A stretch of DNA of 48,178 nt, taken from contig JAIFMY010000042.1 in assembly GCA_020048155.1 (NCBI GenBank), forward strand, positions 1-48,178, written 5' to 3'. The notes under the pieces are model-generated. The model searched no databases. It saw only the letters and a program-made list of their open reading frames with translations, and was not told the origin of the DNA. Shown in pieces: positions 1 to 9,291 of the stretch (position 1 is the first letter of the stretch; each line of letters starts with the position of its first letter). A program made the position numbers and the translations under genes. The DNA comes from Bacteroidota bacterium. GTDB taxonomy: Bacteria; Bacteroidota; Bacteroidia; Bacteroidales; DYOH01.

Positions 1-729
1 AATTTTTTCAACGCAGTGCTTGAGGTTATGATGAAGATGACCATGTTTGTGATACAATTCACCCCACTTGGTATTATAGGCATAGTATCTGAAGTAATAG
101 CAGCCAATAAGGAGAATCTGGTAAGTCTTGCCGGAAGTCTTGGGGCATATATGGCAACTGTTTTGCTTGCCTTAGCCGTACATTCGCTCATTACGTTGCC
201 TCTGATACTGAGGTATATTGCTAAGGTAGACCTACGTAAGCATTTTAAAGCCATGCAGACCACCTTGCTTACAGCTTTTTCCACAGCATCCTCGGGTGCA
301 GCTTTGCCGCTTACTATACAATGTGTAGAGCAAAACGCTGGGGTATCCAAGAAAATCAGCAATTTCGTTTTGCCGCTTGGTGCTACTGTAAATATGGATG
401 GTACAGCACTCTATGAGTGTGTGGCTGCCATTTTTATTGCCCAAGCTTATGGCATAGAACTTACCTACACCCAAGAAATAATTATAGTATTTACATCATT
501 ATTGGCCTCTATTGGGGCTGCCGCTATTCCCATGGCCGGTTTGGTGATGATGGCCATTGTGCTCAATGCCGTAGGGCTTCCGCTCGAAGGTGTAGGATTG
601 ATATTGGCTGTAGACCGTATACTCGATATGTTCCGTACTATGGTAAATACCTTGAGCGATACTGTAGGTGCTGTAGTAGTGGCACGCTTAGAGGGCGAAG
701 AATTGCTTATTTCACGCGATAAAAAATAG
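1..729 (+). CDS. Dicarboxylate/amino acid:cation symporter (DAACS), 3' part
   Basis: The reading frame is open from the first base of the window, so the gene's 5' end lies upstream and only about 242 C-terminal residues are seen. These cover the transport core of a GltP/GltPh-type Na+- or H+-coupled symporter of the inner membrane. Visible family landmarks are the serine-rich hairpin 1 (AFSTASSGAALPLT), the TM7 cation/substrate motif NMDGT, hairpin 2 (AAAIPMAG) and the TM8 motif DRILDMFRTMVNTLSD. The TM8 motif keeps both aspartates, the arginine that in characterised homologues holds the side-chain carboxylate, and the asparagine. That arginine favours glutamate/aspartate or a dicarboxylate over neutral amino acids; this is inference from family knowledge. 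It converges on aroC with a shared terminator hairpin between them. Confidence 0.93.
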   Translation, partial: NFFNAVLEVMMKMTMFVIQFTPLGIIGIVSEVIAANKENLVSLAGSLGAYMATVLLALAVHSLITLPLILRYIAKVDLRKHFKAMQTTLLTAFSTASSGAALPLTIQCVEQNAGVSKKISNFVLPLGATVNMDGTALYECVAAIFIAQAYGIELTYTQEIIIVFTSLLASIGAAAIPMAGLVMMAIVLNAVGLPLEGVGLILAVDRILDMFRTMVNTLSDTVGAVVVARLEGEELLISRDKK

Positions 730-743
730 TTTTCCAATTATCT

Positions 744-785
744 AAAAACTATTCCAATGATGATTTCATTTGGAATAGTTTTTTT
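744..785. terminator. Bidirectional intrinsic terminator between symporter and aroC
   Basis: A perfect 14-bp inverted repeat (744-757 with 770-783) surrounds a 12-nt loop. It is flanked by A-rich and T-rich tracts, so it can terminate transcription in both directions between the two convergent genes. Confidence 0.85.
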
Positions 786-816
786 GCGTATTTACCTGGG
801 TCAATCGCAATTTTAT

Positions 817-1905
817 TCAATAGAAATCGCATTTGTTGGTACGTGCCATGAGAAGATAGTCCGCTACCACAAGTGCGGCCATGGCTTCTACAATAGGCAC
901 TGCGCGTGGTACTACACACGGGTCGTGTCTTCCTTCGGCTTTCAGGGTGGTATCTTGGCCTTTGGTATCTACTGTTTGCTGTTCTATTTTAATGGTGGCC
1001 ACTGGCTTAAATGCAGCACGGAAATAAATATCCATTCCGTTTGATATTCCGCCTTGCACCCCCCCCGAATTGTTGGTACGTGTAAGTATACGCCCATCCT
1101 GATTGTAAAAAGCATCGTTGTGTTCAGAACCTTTTAGCCCAAGTGAGCCAAAACCTGAACCTATCTCAAAGCCTTTCACGGCGTTTATACTCACTATCGC
1201 TTTGGCTAGTTCTGCATGCAATTTGTCGAAAACCGGCTCACCAATACCGGGGGGAACACCTTTTATAACGCAAGAAACGGCACCGCCAATGGTATCGCCG
1301 GCATCGCGCACAGTTTCAATAAGCGCAGTCATTTGGGCTACAAGTTCTGTTTCGGGGCACCTCACATCGTTGCTTTCGGTCATACTCAAGTCTAATTCTG
1401 CGTAGCTCTTGCTCATGTGCACATTGCCAATAGACGATGTATATGCCTGCACGGTAATATCGTAATGTGCCAAAAATTGCTTCGCAATGGCACCGGCCAC
1501 CACACGCGCAGCCGTTTCGCGGGCAGAGGAGCGTCCGCCACCACTTACATCGCGTATTCCGAATTTTTCGTCCCATGTATAGTCAGCATGCGATGGGCGG
1601 TAAGTTTGCTGCATGGCATTGTAGTCAGATGAGCGCTGGTTGGTATTGCGTATCAGAAAACCAATAGGCGTGCCGGTAGTAGTGCCATCAAGCAAGCCGG
1701 ATTGAAATTCCACTGCATCCAATTCGTTTCGTGGGGTAGTGAGGGCCGATTGTCCCGGCCTACGACGAGCCATTTCAGCCTTGATCATGCCCATATCCAG
1801 TTTTATACCACTGGGGCAACCATCAATAATACCGCCAATACTCGGGCCGTGCGATTCGCCAAAAGTTGTAAGCCTGAATATATTTCCTATCGTATTTCCA
1901 GCCAT
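817..1905 (-). CDS. aroC: Chorismate synthase
   Basis: This enzyme makes chorismate from 5-enolpyruvylshikimate-3-phosphate, the last step of the shikimate pathway, using reduced FMN. The 362-residue protein begins [20 protein letters not shown] and carries the family signatures: [15 protein letters not shown] near the N-terminus, [18 protein letters not shown] in the middle, and the conserved SGGVQGGIS. The frame extends 67 codons upstream to 2106, but that extension is hydrophobic, unlike any AroC. The start at 1905 matches the normal length, and a TAnnTTTG-type -7 box lies at 1929-1936 just upstream of it. The conserved Gly-Gly stretch is encoded by a run of eight G on the coding strand (1059-1066). 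Confidence 0.97.
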   Translation of the reverse strand: MAGNTIGNIFRLTTFGESHGPSIGGIIDGCPSGIKLDMGMIKAEMARRRPGQSALTTPRNELDAVEFQSGLLDGTTTGTPIGFLIRNTNQRSSDYNAMQQTYRPSHADYTWDEKFGIRDVSGGGRSSARETAARVVAGAIAKQFLAHYDITVQAYTSSIGNVHMSKSYAELDLSMTESNDVRCPETELVAQMTALIETVRDAGDTIGGAVSCVIKGVPPGIGEPVFDKLHAELAKAIVSINAVKGFEIGSGFGSLGLKGSEHNDAFYNQDGRILTRTNNSGGVQGGISNGMDIYFRAAFKPVATIKIEQQTVDTKGQDTTLKAEGRHDPCVVPRAVPIVEAMAALVVADYLLMARTNKCDFY

Positions 1906-1928
1906 ATATTTTCCATTTTCATTTTCAG

Positions 1929-1962
1929 CAAAATTAATTGTACATTTGATTGCATACTTCAA
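1929..1962 (-). promoter_or_regulatory. Candidate Bacteroidota promoter for aroC
   Basis: On the minus strand TAATTTTG (1929-1936) matches TAnnTTTG exactly, and a TTG lies 23 bp upstream (1960-1962), slightly wider than the usual spacing. It sits 23 bp before the chosen aroC start. Confidence 0.45.
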
Positions 1963-2047
1963 TGCATATGAATTTATTTTGGAAAAAAGTCGATATTGTT
2001 TTTCAACAAGCAAGTTGTAGGAAATAATGACTGATAATAAACATATT

Positions 2048-3409
2048 ATGAAAAAAAAAATATTATATATTCTGGTAACTTTGCTTACCGGAATGCTGCT
2101 GAGCACACAAACTAAAGCCCAATTGGGTTCAGATGATGCAGAGACAGGATGTGGTGCATCGGAATTTTCGCTGGGCTTGCTATTTTCGCCCCCATGGGCT
2201 CAAAATCATGAATATTTGTTCGATATACTTGACAAAGAAGGCTATTACACAACATCAGATTCTCTGGACTATATTGTATATCGGATTCCAATAAAATTAT
2301 TTGTGTATAAGAGGTCAAAAAACCCATTGGTAACAGATGAAGTAATAAAAACCTACATTCAGGAACTGAACCATTATAATTTGTTGAATCGCACCGGAAT
2401 AGTATATTATCTCAATGATAGGCCTGAAATAGAGACCAATGACCGCAAGGCCCGGCTTGGTTATTATTTAGAAGCACCATGGATCTCGCTTTGGAATTAT
2501 GAACGTGGTTGCGTAAATGTGCATATAGCTGAATACATAAACAAAGGAAAAGGTACTGTGCGCGGAACTTATAACTATGCCACTAAATCTGCATTTGTAA
2601 AGGCCAACTCTTCCAGTACATCTCTTGCACACGAAATAGCCCACCATTTCGATTTGCTTCATCCTCACAGGCATTGGAAACGAGGCAAGATGAGACAAGA
2701 AAGTGTTGACCGTAATCGGAAAATTAAATTTTCGCTTTTCAGACATGGAAGAAATTGCGATAACAATGGCGACAAGCTTTGCGATACACAGGCAGAACCA
2801 AATCTGACCAACTTTGTGAACAAGCAGTGCGAGTATACCGGTACCAATACCGATAACTGGGGAGATGCTTACCATCCGGAAACAAACAACATCATGAGTT
2901 ATCCCACTTACAGAGATTGCCGCAACGAGTTTACCCCCTCGCAAATAGCCGTGATGCTTGCTGCTGCTTCCAAAAGCAGACATGCCAGTGGTTGGAAGGT
3001 AAAAAACAAAGGCCAAAACGTGAATCAGCAATTGAATTTCGATTTTAATGAGCCAGACAATACCCTGAAAATGGCTACAGAATTTAAAATGGGTGAAAGA
3101 CAATGGCATAGCTTTCATTCGATATACAAAGGCAAACGAAAAAAATCTGCAGTAGATGTTTGCGATTGGGTAAGGGTGTATATAGCCGACAACAAGCCGG
3201 TTACGCTCAGGCTTGTAAGCGCGCAGGCCGCTATGCCTACTGTAAGTTTGCAGGCTTTCAATTCTTCAGAAAAACTTGTAAGTACGGAGTCTGCCGATGC
3301 TTATACCATCACCATACCTTCAGGTTTCGAAGGCCAGACGGTGTACATCAAAATTACCAACAAATCGAAAAACCCTTATTCAGATTATTACCTGGAATGG
3401 GTTAAGTAA
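2048..3409 (+). CDS. Secreted M43-like (pappalysin-type) zinc metalloprotease
   Basis: The predicted product is a 453-residue exported protease. A signal peptide ([19 protein letters not shown], cut near the TKAQ at 22-25) is followed by a metzincin core. The zinc motif [11 protein letters not shown] at residues 195-205 provides three histidines and the catalytic glutamate. A Cys-rich loop with [18 protein letters not shown] lies at about 237-253, and the Met-turn NIMSY at 281-285. This order is typical of the M43 pappalysin family. In most metzincins the third residue after the second histidine is glycine; here it is Asp202. The C-terminal ~130 residues look like a beta-sandwich accessory domain, and no T9SS C-terminal signal is evident. 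The start at 2048 was preferred to 2027 because it begins the signal peptide. Substrate unknown. Confidence 0.85.
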   Translation: MKKKILYILVTLLTGMLLSTQTKAQLGSDDAETGCGASEFSLGLLFSPPWAQNHEYLFDILDKEGYYTTSDSLDYIVYRIPIKLFVYKRSKNPLVTDEVIKTYIQELNHYNLLNRTGIVYYLNDRPEIETNDRKARLGYYLEAPWISLWNYERGCVNVHIAEYINKGKGTVRGTYNYATKSAFVKANSSSTSLAHEIAHHFDLLHPHRHWKRGKMRQESVDRNRKIKFSLFRHGRNCDNNGDKLCDTQAEPNLTNFVNKQCEYTGTNTDNWGDAYHPETNNIMSYPTYRDCRNEFTPSQIAVMLAAASKSRHASGWKVKNKGQNVNQQLNFDFNEPDNTLKMATEFKMGERQWHSFHSIYKGKRKKSAVDVCDWVRVYIADNKPVTLRLVSAQAAMPTVSLQAFNSSEKLVSTESADAYTITIPSGFEGQTVYIKITNKSKNPYSDYYLEWVK

Positions 3410-3424
3410 TGAAGTCTACGAAGT

Positions 3425-4576
3425 ATGATGAATGCTGAAGCTCATGAAACGCTGCCTTTAGGACTTTATAAGTTGTTGAAGAAATGCATTTCGGATAAAA
3501 TAGAAACGCCGGTATTTGTAACACATCTGGAGCAGGTAAAAAAGAATTTAGATTTCTTTTGCCATACTTTTGGTTTTACGCCAGATGAGGTGTACTATCC
3601 GGTGAAAGTAAATTTTGAACCCCAAATACTTTTATTATTGCACAGCCTTGGCTGCCAATTTGAAATAGCTACATACCAAGAGGCTGAAAAACTTAACCAA
3701 CTAGGCATACCGGCTTCGAAGATGCTGCTGGGGCATCCGGTATGCCCGTTTGACCAGATGCAAAAATTGTATAGGCTTGGTGTAAGGCAGATGGTGATAG
3801 ATAGCCCGCAAGCAATAATAAAGATTGCAAAGTTGGGACGCGATGTGGATGTTCTGATGCGCCTGCAAGTAAGCAACAAAGGCTCTGAATGGTCGCTGGC
3901 AGATAAGTTTGGAGTTCCCGAAATTGACATCTATTATTTATTAGAAAAAGGGATGGATTTTGGATTAAAAATGCATGGTTATTCGTTTCATGTGGGTTGG
4001 AACAATCAGAACCCTGAAACTTGGGTGAAAGCCTTGCAACATGCCTCTACATATTTTCCATTTATCGACGGGAATGGTTATGAAAAAATAATACTCAATG
4101 TAGGGGGCGGATGGCCTGCACATATGGTGCAGCAGAAAGAAATTGCTGCGAACCTTGCCCAGGCTATTTTACCCCAATTTGAATCTTTTAGAAAAAATGG
4201 AGTAAAAATAATTGCAGAACCCGGTTCCTTTCTGGTTGCCAACTGCAGAGCCTTGCTCATGCAGGTAAACGAAATACATTACCGTGGTCTCAACAAATGG
4301 GTTTATATGAATACGGGTATACAACAAGGTTTTCATTGGATAATGGGGGGATTGAAGTATAATATATTTATGCCCGAAGCCGAACCCTATGCCACTGCCA
4401 CCAGGTTTGTCATCACCGGTGCCAGCCAGGATAGCCACGATATTTTCGATGACAGATGTATGTTGCCTTCAAACCTGAAATCGGGCGATTATCTCGCAGT
4501 TTTTCCGGCAGGAGCTTATAACTATACAAGCGGATCTTATGGCGGGCTAAGCATGCCACCCGATATAATTCTGTAA
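3425..4576 (+). CDS. PLP fold-III decarboxylase (ornithine/diaminopimelate/arginine decarboxylase family)
   Basis: This 383-residue protein belongs to the alanine-racemase-fold group of PLP decarboxylases. Visible elements are the PLP lysine in YYPVKVN (Lys61), the cofactor-stacking histidine in SFHVGW (His189), the phosphate-binding GGG (227-229), EPGSF (265-269), and a C-terminal AGAYNYTSGSYGG supplying the conserved tyrosine. At the position of the active-site cysteine (GPTCDG in ornithine decarboxylase) it reads GASQDSHD, so cysteine is replaced by Gln335. The substrate is therefore uncertain and the activity may be altered. It starts 15 bp after the protease gene and is followed 29 bp later by an MFS carrier. 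A decarboxylase plus product or substrate carrier pair is plausible, but this is inference. Confidence 0.85.
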   Translation: MMNAEAHETLPLGLYKLLKKCISDKIETPVFVTHLEQVKKNLDFFCHTFGFTPDEVYYPVKVNFEPQILLLLHSLGCQFEIATYQEAEKLNQLGIPASKMLLGHPVCPFDQMQKLYRLGVRQMVIDSPQAIIKIAKLGRDVDVLMRLQVSNKGSEWSLADKFGVPEIDIYYLLEKGMDFGLKMHGYSFHVGWNNQNPETWVKALQHASTYFPFIDGNGYEKIILNVGGGWPAHMVQQKEIAANLAQAILPQFESFRKNGVKIIAEPGSFLVANCRALLMQVNEIHYRGLNKWVYMNTGIQQGFHWIMGGLKYNIFMPEAEPYATATRFVITGASQDSHDIFDDRCMLPSNLKSGDYLAVFPAGAYNYTSGSYGGLSMPPDIIL

Positions 4577-4605
4577 CCCTACTTAAAAAAAACTACCTTC
4601 GCGCC

Positions 4606-5919
4606 ATGAAAGCAATGCTAAAGAAAAACTTAGCCAGATACCATACGCTTACCCCTACCGAAAGCAGAACTTTCAGGCTGCATATTGCCTATTCTATCAT
4701 AGAGGGTATCATAGCAGGTGTGGTGATACTCAACGATTTTATATTGCTCAAGAGTTTGCAAGGTACCAAAGTGCAAGTGGCATTTCTGGTACAATCTGCT
4801 TCAATAGTACTTTTGGCGTCTGTAGTATTCAACGAGATGCTAAACCGAAGCCGCAACCGCAAGAAATTGCTCTTATGGGTGGCCATTATGTTCAGAGGGC
4901 CGTTGGTGTTTTTGGCAATGTTTCCGCAAAGCTATGAGCAATTGGGCAATCCGGTCATATGGCAACACTCATTTCTCATCATTTTGTTTATGTACTATTT
5001 GGCTCAGCCCATGATGCTTCCTACCATTTCGCTTTTCCTGAAAAATATATACAGGCATGAGTATTTCGGCCAATTGTATGGTTTTGCTACCATGACCAAT
5101 AAAATAGTGATGCTCGTAGTTACTGCGGTTTTTGGCATAGCGCTCGATGCCGATCATTTTGCTTTTACCAAAATATACCCTGCACTTGGGCTTGCCGGTA
5201 TTTTGTCCATATATCTCATTTCGCGCATTCCATATGTTTCAGCCACAGCCGCAAATATAAAATTGGCCCTGTGGCAATCGGTGAAGAATTTGGTGTTCGA
5301 AATGATTCATATTTTAAAGACGAATGCTCCATTTCGCGATATGCAAATCGGCTTTATGCTTTACGGAATAGCGTTTTTGTTGGCAGAGGCTATGTTGTCA
5401 CTATTTTTACTCAATATTCTCAACTGCAATTTTACAACCGTGGCCTTTTACAAAAATTCATACAATATACTGGCCATATTGTTGTTGCCATTTTTTAGCC
5501 GACTAATAGGCAAGCTCGATCCTCGCCGCTTTGGAGTATTTACTTTTGCATCGCTTGGCTTGTTTTATTTCTTCTTTATGCTTACCGAGTATTTTCCGTA
5601 CCATTTCCAGATTGGAGATATAGCCATATACCCCATGTTGCTCCTCTCATATGTTTTTCATGGCATATTTGCTGCTACCATGAGCCTGTTGTGGTTTATA
5701 GGGTCTGCATATTTTTGCAAACCTACTGAGGCAGGCACATATCAGGCAGTACATACATCGCTTACAGGAGTGAGGGCCATTTTTGCACCGCACATGGGTG
5801 TGTTTTTTCTTGCATATATCAGCTATACAGGTGTTTTTGTCATTGCTATTTTATTTTTGTTATCTGCCATACTCGTATTGCTGGCTTCTATGAAGTTAAA
5901 AAAGGTAATTATTTCTTAA
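4606..5919 (+). CDS. Major facilitator superfamily-like transporter
   Basis: The 437-residue protein is almost entirely hydrophobic, with about twelve predicted transmembrane helices and short basic loops such as NRSRNRKK between early helices, as in MFS carriers. No substrate-specific motif is recognisable. A near-consensus -7 box (TACCTTCG, 4594-4601) lies just upstream, and the gene is 29 bp behind the PLP decarboxylase, so it may be co-transcribed with it or have its own promoter. Moving an amine or amino acid linked to that enzyme is a guess based on position only. ATG at 4615 is an alternative start three codons later. Confidence 0.75.
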   Translation: MKAMLKKNLARYHTLTPTESRTFRLHIAYSIIEGIIAGVVILNDFILLKSLQGTKVQVAFLVQSASIVLLASVVFNEMLNRSRNRKKLLLWVAIMFRGPLVFLAMFPQSYEQLGNPVIWQHSFLIILFMYYLAQPMMLPTISLFLKNIYRHEYFGQLYGFATMTNKIVMLVVTAVFGIALDADHFAFTKIYPALGLAGILSIYLISRIPYVSATAANIKLALWQSVKNLVFEMIHILKTNAPFRDMQIGFMLYGIAFLLAEAMLSLFLLNILNCNFTTVAFYKNSYNILAILLLPFFSRLIGKLDPRRFGVFTFASLGLFYFFFMLTEYFPYHFQIGDIAIYPMLLLSYVFHGIFAATMSLLWFIGSAYFCKPTEAGTYQAVHTSLTGVRAIFAPHMGVFFLAYISYTGVFVIAILFLLSAILVLLASMKLKKVIIS

Positions 5920-5935
5920 AATATATTTCAATTAC

Positions 5936-5966
5936 TTGTAAGTAAGCATAATATGTCATAGGTTTG
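5936..5966 (+). promoter_or_regulatory. Bacteroidota-type promoter for the glutathione peroxidase gene
   Basis: TTG at 5936-5938 is separated by exactly 20 bp from TAGGTTTG (5959-5966), a full match to TAnnTTTG. It ends 28 bp before the start codon. Confidence 0.65.
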
Positions 5967-5994
5967 CTATGCATTCATTAAAATCATACCATTC

Positions 5995-6531
5995 ATGAAA
6001 TCGATTTCACTATTCATATTGTCATTAATTATTTCAAGTACCATCATGGCACAAACAAATTTTCACAGTTTCAAAGCCAAAGACATTGATGGCAATGAAG
6101 TGATGTTAAGCAAATATGCAGGTAAAAAGCTGCTTATAGTAAATGTAGCATCGAAATGCGGTTATACCAAGCAGTACAAAGACTTACAAGAATTGTACAA
6201 TAGTTTTGGAGGCAGCAATTTTGAAATTATTGCCTTTCCTGCCAACGATTTTCTATCACAAGAACCAGGTTCAAACGATGAGATAAAAGCATTTTGTACT
6301 CAGAATTTTGGAGTATCATTTACCATGATGTCTAAAATATCGGTAACAGGAGATAAGATTGATCCAATTTACCAATGGCTCACTCAGAAAAGCCAGAACG
6401 GAGTATTGGATGCACCGGTAAAATGGAATTTTCAGAAGTTCATGATTGATGAGAATGGTAATCTTGTTGATTTTTGTGAACCAAAGGAACTACCCACCAG
6501 TGATAAAATATTGAATTGGCTCAAAAAGTAA
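5995..6531 (+). CDS. Periplasmic glutathione peroxidase family protein
   Basis: This thiol peroxidase-type enzyme of 178 residues has an N-terminal signal peptide (MKSISLFILSLIISSTIMAQ), so it probably acts in the periplasm. The peroxidatic cysteine is Cys55 in NVASKCGYTKQY, and the WNF motif (Trp144, Asn145) of the catalytic tetrad is present. The tetrad glutamine, normally in FPCNQFG, is replaced: the sequence reads FPANDF with Asp85. Bacterial members of this family commonly use thioredoxin rather than glutathione; which reductant is used here cannot be told from sequence. It has its own promoter and terminator, so it is probably monocistronic. Confidence 0.92.
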   Translation: MKSISLFILSLIISSTIMAQTNFHSFKAKDIDGNEVMLSKYAGKKLLIVNVASKCGYTKQYKDLQELYNSFGGSNFEIIAFPANDFLSQEPGSNDEIKAFCTQNFGVSFTMMSKISVTGDKIDPIYQWLTQKSQNGVLDAPVKWNFQKFMIDENGNLVDFCEPKELPTSDKILNWLKK

Positions 6532-6564
6532 GTTTTTCATAGTTCAGGGTTAGATTTATATTTG

Positions 6565-6593
6565 AAAGCTATTGCTACGGCAATAGCTTTTTT
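6565..6593 (+). terminator. Intrinsic terminator after the glutathione peroxidase gene
   Basis: An 11-bp perfect stem (6565-6575 with 6580-6590) has a TACG tetraloop and runs into six T in all. It lies 33 bp after the stop codon. Confidence 0.85.
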
Positions 6594-6625
6594 CGTTATA
6601 TATATGGGATTAAAAGCCCAAAGGG

Positions 6626-6656
6626 TTGTAAATGCGCCTGCGTTAGACTAATTTTG
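6626..6656 (+). promoter_or_regulatory. Bacteroidota-type promoter for the two-kinase operon
   Basis: TTG at 6626-6628, a 20-bp spacer and TAATTTTG at 6649-6656 match the consensus exactly. The first kinase starts 18 bp downstream. Confidence 0.65.
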
Positions 6657-6674
6657 CAAGAATGAACAATAGAA

Positions 6675-9272
6675 ATGTTTATGCCTGAACAATTGTTAGA
6701 AATTGAGTACTGGAAAAGTCTTTATGAAAATAAGGAGTGCCTTGTTGCAGTATTTTCAGATGCTTTATTGGCAAAGTTTCACAATTTAAATGAACCGGCA
6801 GAAAATATTATTTTGTCGGCTGTCTCAGATTTTATACGTCAATATGCCTATAATAAATCTGATCAGCCTGTTTCAGTGGCTTTGCCCGATGGCCGCAATG
6901 CACTTATTTCACAATTACAAACCCCACACGGAAATCTGATTGGCTATAAAGCCGTTGTTTCTGCCAGAAATAAATATCTCATAAGTGAAAGTACCGATGC
7001 TGTTAGTATAGAAACATTATCGAATCTTTATGGAAATATGCCTTACGGTTGTGCTATTTTTGTACACAAAGGTATGCCCTACGATGCCTTTCCGGTTGTT
7101 TTTGTAAACAGAATGTTGCGGAATTTGTTTGAGATTGATATTGCGGATGATGAAGAAATTGACATTTTGCAATTGATGGCAGATATCCCTGAATTTCAGA
7201 ATCATTTGCAGCTGCTTATACATGAAGGCTTGTCGCAGGATTTTTCAACAGAAGTAGATAGGCGGCAAATGCAATTTCGAATAAGTTTGTTGCCACTTGG
7301 CCACCAAAAATATGCATTACTTGTTAGCAATACCACCGCATCGTACCAGATTCTGCAATCGGTTCTGAGTACCCAGAGTTACCTCAAGCAATTATCAGAC
7401 CACATCGATTCACTTTTTTGGTTGAGTAAGTATAGTCCCAACGGCAATATCAGTTTGTTGTGGATCAATACCAAATCTGCGCATTTGCATGCCCTATGCG
7501 ATGCCAATAGCGGCAGCAAACTCATTTGGTTTTCTGAACGTGTATTTCCGACAGACATGCATATTATTCATGATGCCAATTTTGTAAGCGCACCCAATCA
7601 TCTGAACAGAAACCTGACTCTGCGATTATACGATGAGCAAGATAGGCTCAGGTGGTACTGGTTAAATACCTATGCGGTAAACGACAATACTACAGGTGAT
7701 ATACGCATAGCCGGTATAGCTACGGATATAACTCTGCGCGTAGAAGCTGAAGAAAAACTCTACAAGAGCGAAGAGAATCTGTTAGCCATGGTCAATAATT
7801 CGCCACAGGTGTATTTGCTCATAAGCATACAAGGTACTTTACTCAATTTCAATAGCTCAGCTTCGCAGTTCTTTCATAATATCTTTAATTTTAGTCTGTA
7901 CGAAAACGTATCGTTGATGACTTTGCCCGAATTTGAAGAGAAAGATGCCCTGATGGAACATTTTATGCTATGCATAAATAATGAATATCAGCATTTTAAT
8001 ATATCTTTCAAAACAGGAATAGGGATTATATGGCTCGATGTACATATGATGCCGGTATTGGGACGCAATGGGCAGCTTTATGCTATATCTCTGAGCGCTT
8101 TAGATGTAACCGAACGTTACATGTCTGAGAAAATGCTGAAAGAAGCCAAAGAGATGGCCGAACAGGCCGACAAATTGAAATCCGAATTTCTTTCGAATAT
8201 GTCGCATGAATTACGCACACCCATGAATGCCATCATTGGCTTCAGCGAGTTGCTGCGCGATGAAATGAAATCGGAAGAATATACCGAATATCTGAACATC
8301 ATACACGAATCGGGGCAGCAACTGATGGTGCTTCTAAACGATATCATAGATATCTCTAAGATAGAGGCCGGACAACTACAAATACATGAGCATTCGTTCA
8401 ATCTGAATATATTGCTATCGGATTTATACAATTTTTTTGCATCCAATCAGCTACTCAGCAACAATTCTATTGCCTTCACAGTGCACTATGCACTAAGCAA
8501 TATTGATGCACACTTTATGGGCGACGAACAACGAATCAGGCAGATAATCACCAATTTTCTGAGCAATGCTTTTAAGTTCACATCCAAAGGTTCCATCAAG
8601 CTGGGTTATACACTCACCAACCAATTTATACGCATATACGTATCAGATACCGGCCCTGGTCTTACAGCAGTGCAAGAAGGCATTATTTTTGAGCGATTCA
8701 GGCAAGCCGATGGAAGCATAACACGCAATTTTGGAGGCACCGGGCTAGGTTTGGCCATTTGCCGTGGACTGGTTGAGCTCATGCATGGCGAAATAGGAGT
8801 AAATAGTGTGTTGGGTCAAGGCTCAACCTTTTACATTTCAATCCCCCTCAAAACCGTAAACCTTTATAGAACAGATGATTTTGCAATTGAATTTGCAAAC
8901 CTTCCATATAATTGGAATGGCAAGGCCATACTTCTGCTCGATGAAGAAAAAGATAATATTTTATACATAAAAAAAATACTTACTCCCACCCAAATAGAAG
9001 TTCTCAGTGCAGTAAACGGCCATACAGCCATAGAGTTACTAAATTCTGAAAACCAGATTATGGCGGCTATTATAGATAGTAAAATGCACAACTCTAAACC
9101 CGATGAGGTGGCACGGGCTCTTACTATGGTAAGGAAAAATCTGGTTGTCATTTTACAATGCGAGAATACCGAAGTATCGGCTGATAGTAGCTTTGAATAC
9201 CATGCGCAGATAAACAAACCCGTAGACAGAAACCACCTACTGAGGCTCATAAAACTAATGGTGAGGGAGTAA
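6675..9272 (+). CDS. PAS-domain hybrid histidine kinase with a degenerate receiver
   Basis: An 865-residue cytoplasmic sensor kinase with no clear transmembrane segment. Residues ~1-360 form PAS-like sensory segments, with another PAS at ~365-485. Next come a HisKA dimerisation domain with the phospho-accepting His511 (SNMSHELRTPMNAI), and an HATPase domain with the N-box (NFLSNAFKF), DTGPG and GGTGLGLAICRG. A C-terminal receiver-like domain occupies ~740-865. The receiver keeps an acidic cluster (LLLDEEKDN), a candidate phospho-aspartate (AAIIDSKM) and the lysine (INKPV), but it lacks the LPxxDG context and the conserved Thr/Ser (VVILQC). It may therefore be a weak or non-phosphorylated receiver. 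It heads a two-gene operon with the next kinase, 19 bp downstream. Signal and target are unknown. Confidence 0.92.
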   Translation: MFMPEQLLEIEYWKSLYENKECLVAVFSDALLAKFHNLNEPAENIILSAVSDFIRQYAYNKSDQPVSVALPDGRNALISQLQTPHGNLIGYKAVVSARNKYLISESTDAVSIETLSNLYGNMPYGCAIFVHKGMPYDAFPVVFVNRMLRNLFEIDIADDEEIDILQLMADIPEFQNHLQLLIHEGLSQDFSTEVDRRQMQFRISLLPLGHQKYALLVSNTTASYQILQSVLSTQSYLKQLSDHIDSLFWLSKYSPNGNISLLWINTKSAHLHALCDANSGSKLIWFSERVFPTDMHIIHDANFVSAPNHLNRNLTLRLYDEQDRLRWYWLNTYAVNDNTTGDIRIAGIATDITLRVEAEEKLYKSEENLLAMVNNSPQVYLLISIQGTLLNFNSSASQFFHNIFNFSLYENVSLMTLPEFEEKDALMEHFMLCINNEYQHFNISFKTGIGIIWLDVHMMPVLGRNGQLYAISLSALDVTERYMSEKMLKEAKEMAEQADKLKSEFLSNMSHELRTPMNAIIGFSELLRDEMKSEEYTEYLNIIHESGQQLMVLLNDIIDISKIEAGQLQIHEHSFNLNILLSDLYNFFASNQLLSNNSIAFTVHYALSNIDAHFMGDEQRIRQIITNFLSNAFKFTSKGSIKLGYTLTNQFIRIYVSDTGPGLTAVQEGIIFERFRQADGSITRNFGGTGLGLAICRGLVELMHGEIGVNSVLGQGSTFYISIPLKTVNLYRTDDFAIEFANLPYNWNGKAILLLDEEKDNILYIKKILTPTQIEVLSAVNGHTAIELLNSENQIMAAIIDSKMHNSKPDEVARALTMVRKNLVVILQCENTEVSADSSFEYHAQINKPVDRNHLLRLIKLMVRE

Positions 9273-9291
9273 CATAATCAATCTGAAAATC

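Noticed and set aside
1906-2106. 67-codon N-terminal extension of chorismate synthase
   Set aside because: Unlike AroC proteins, overlapping the promoter region; start at 1905 gives the standard length.
2468-3118. 216-codon minus-strand reading frame inside the metalloprotease gene
   Set aside because: No recognisable protein features; it lies antisense to a well-supported gene with zinc motif and Met-turn.
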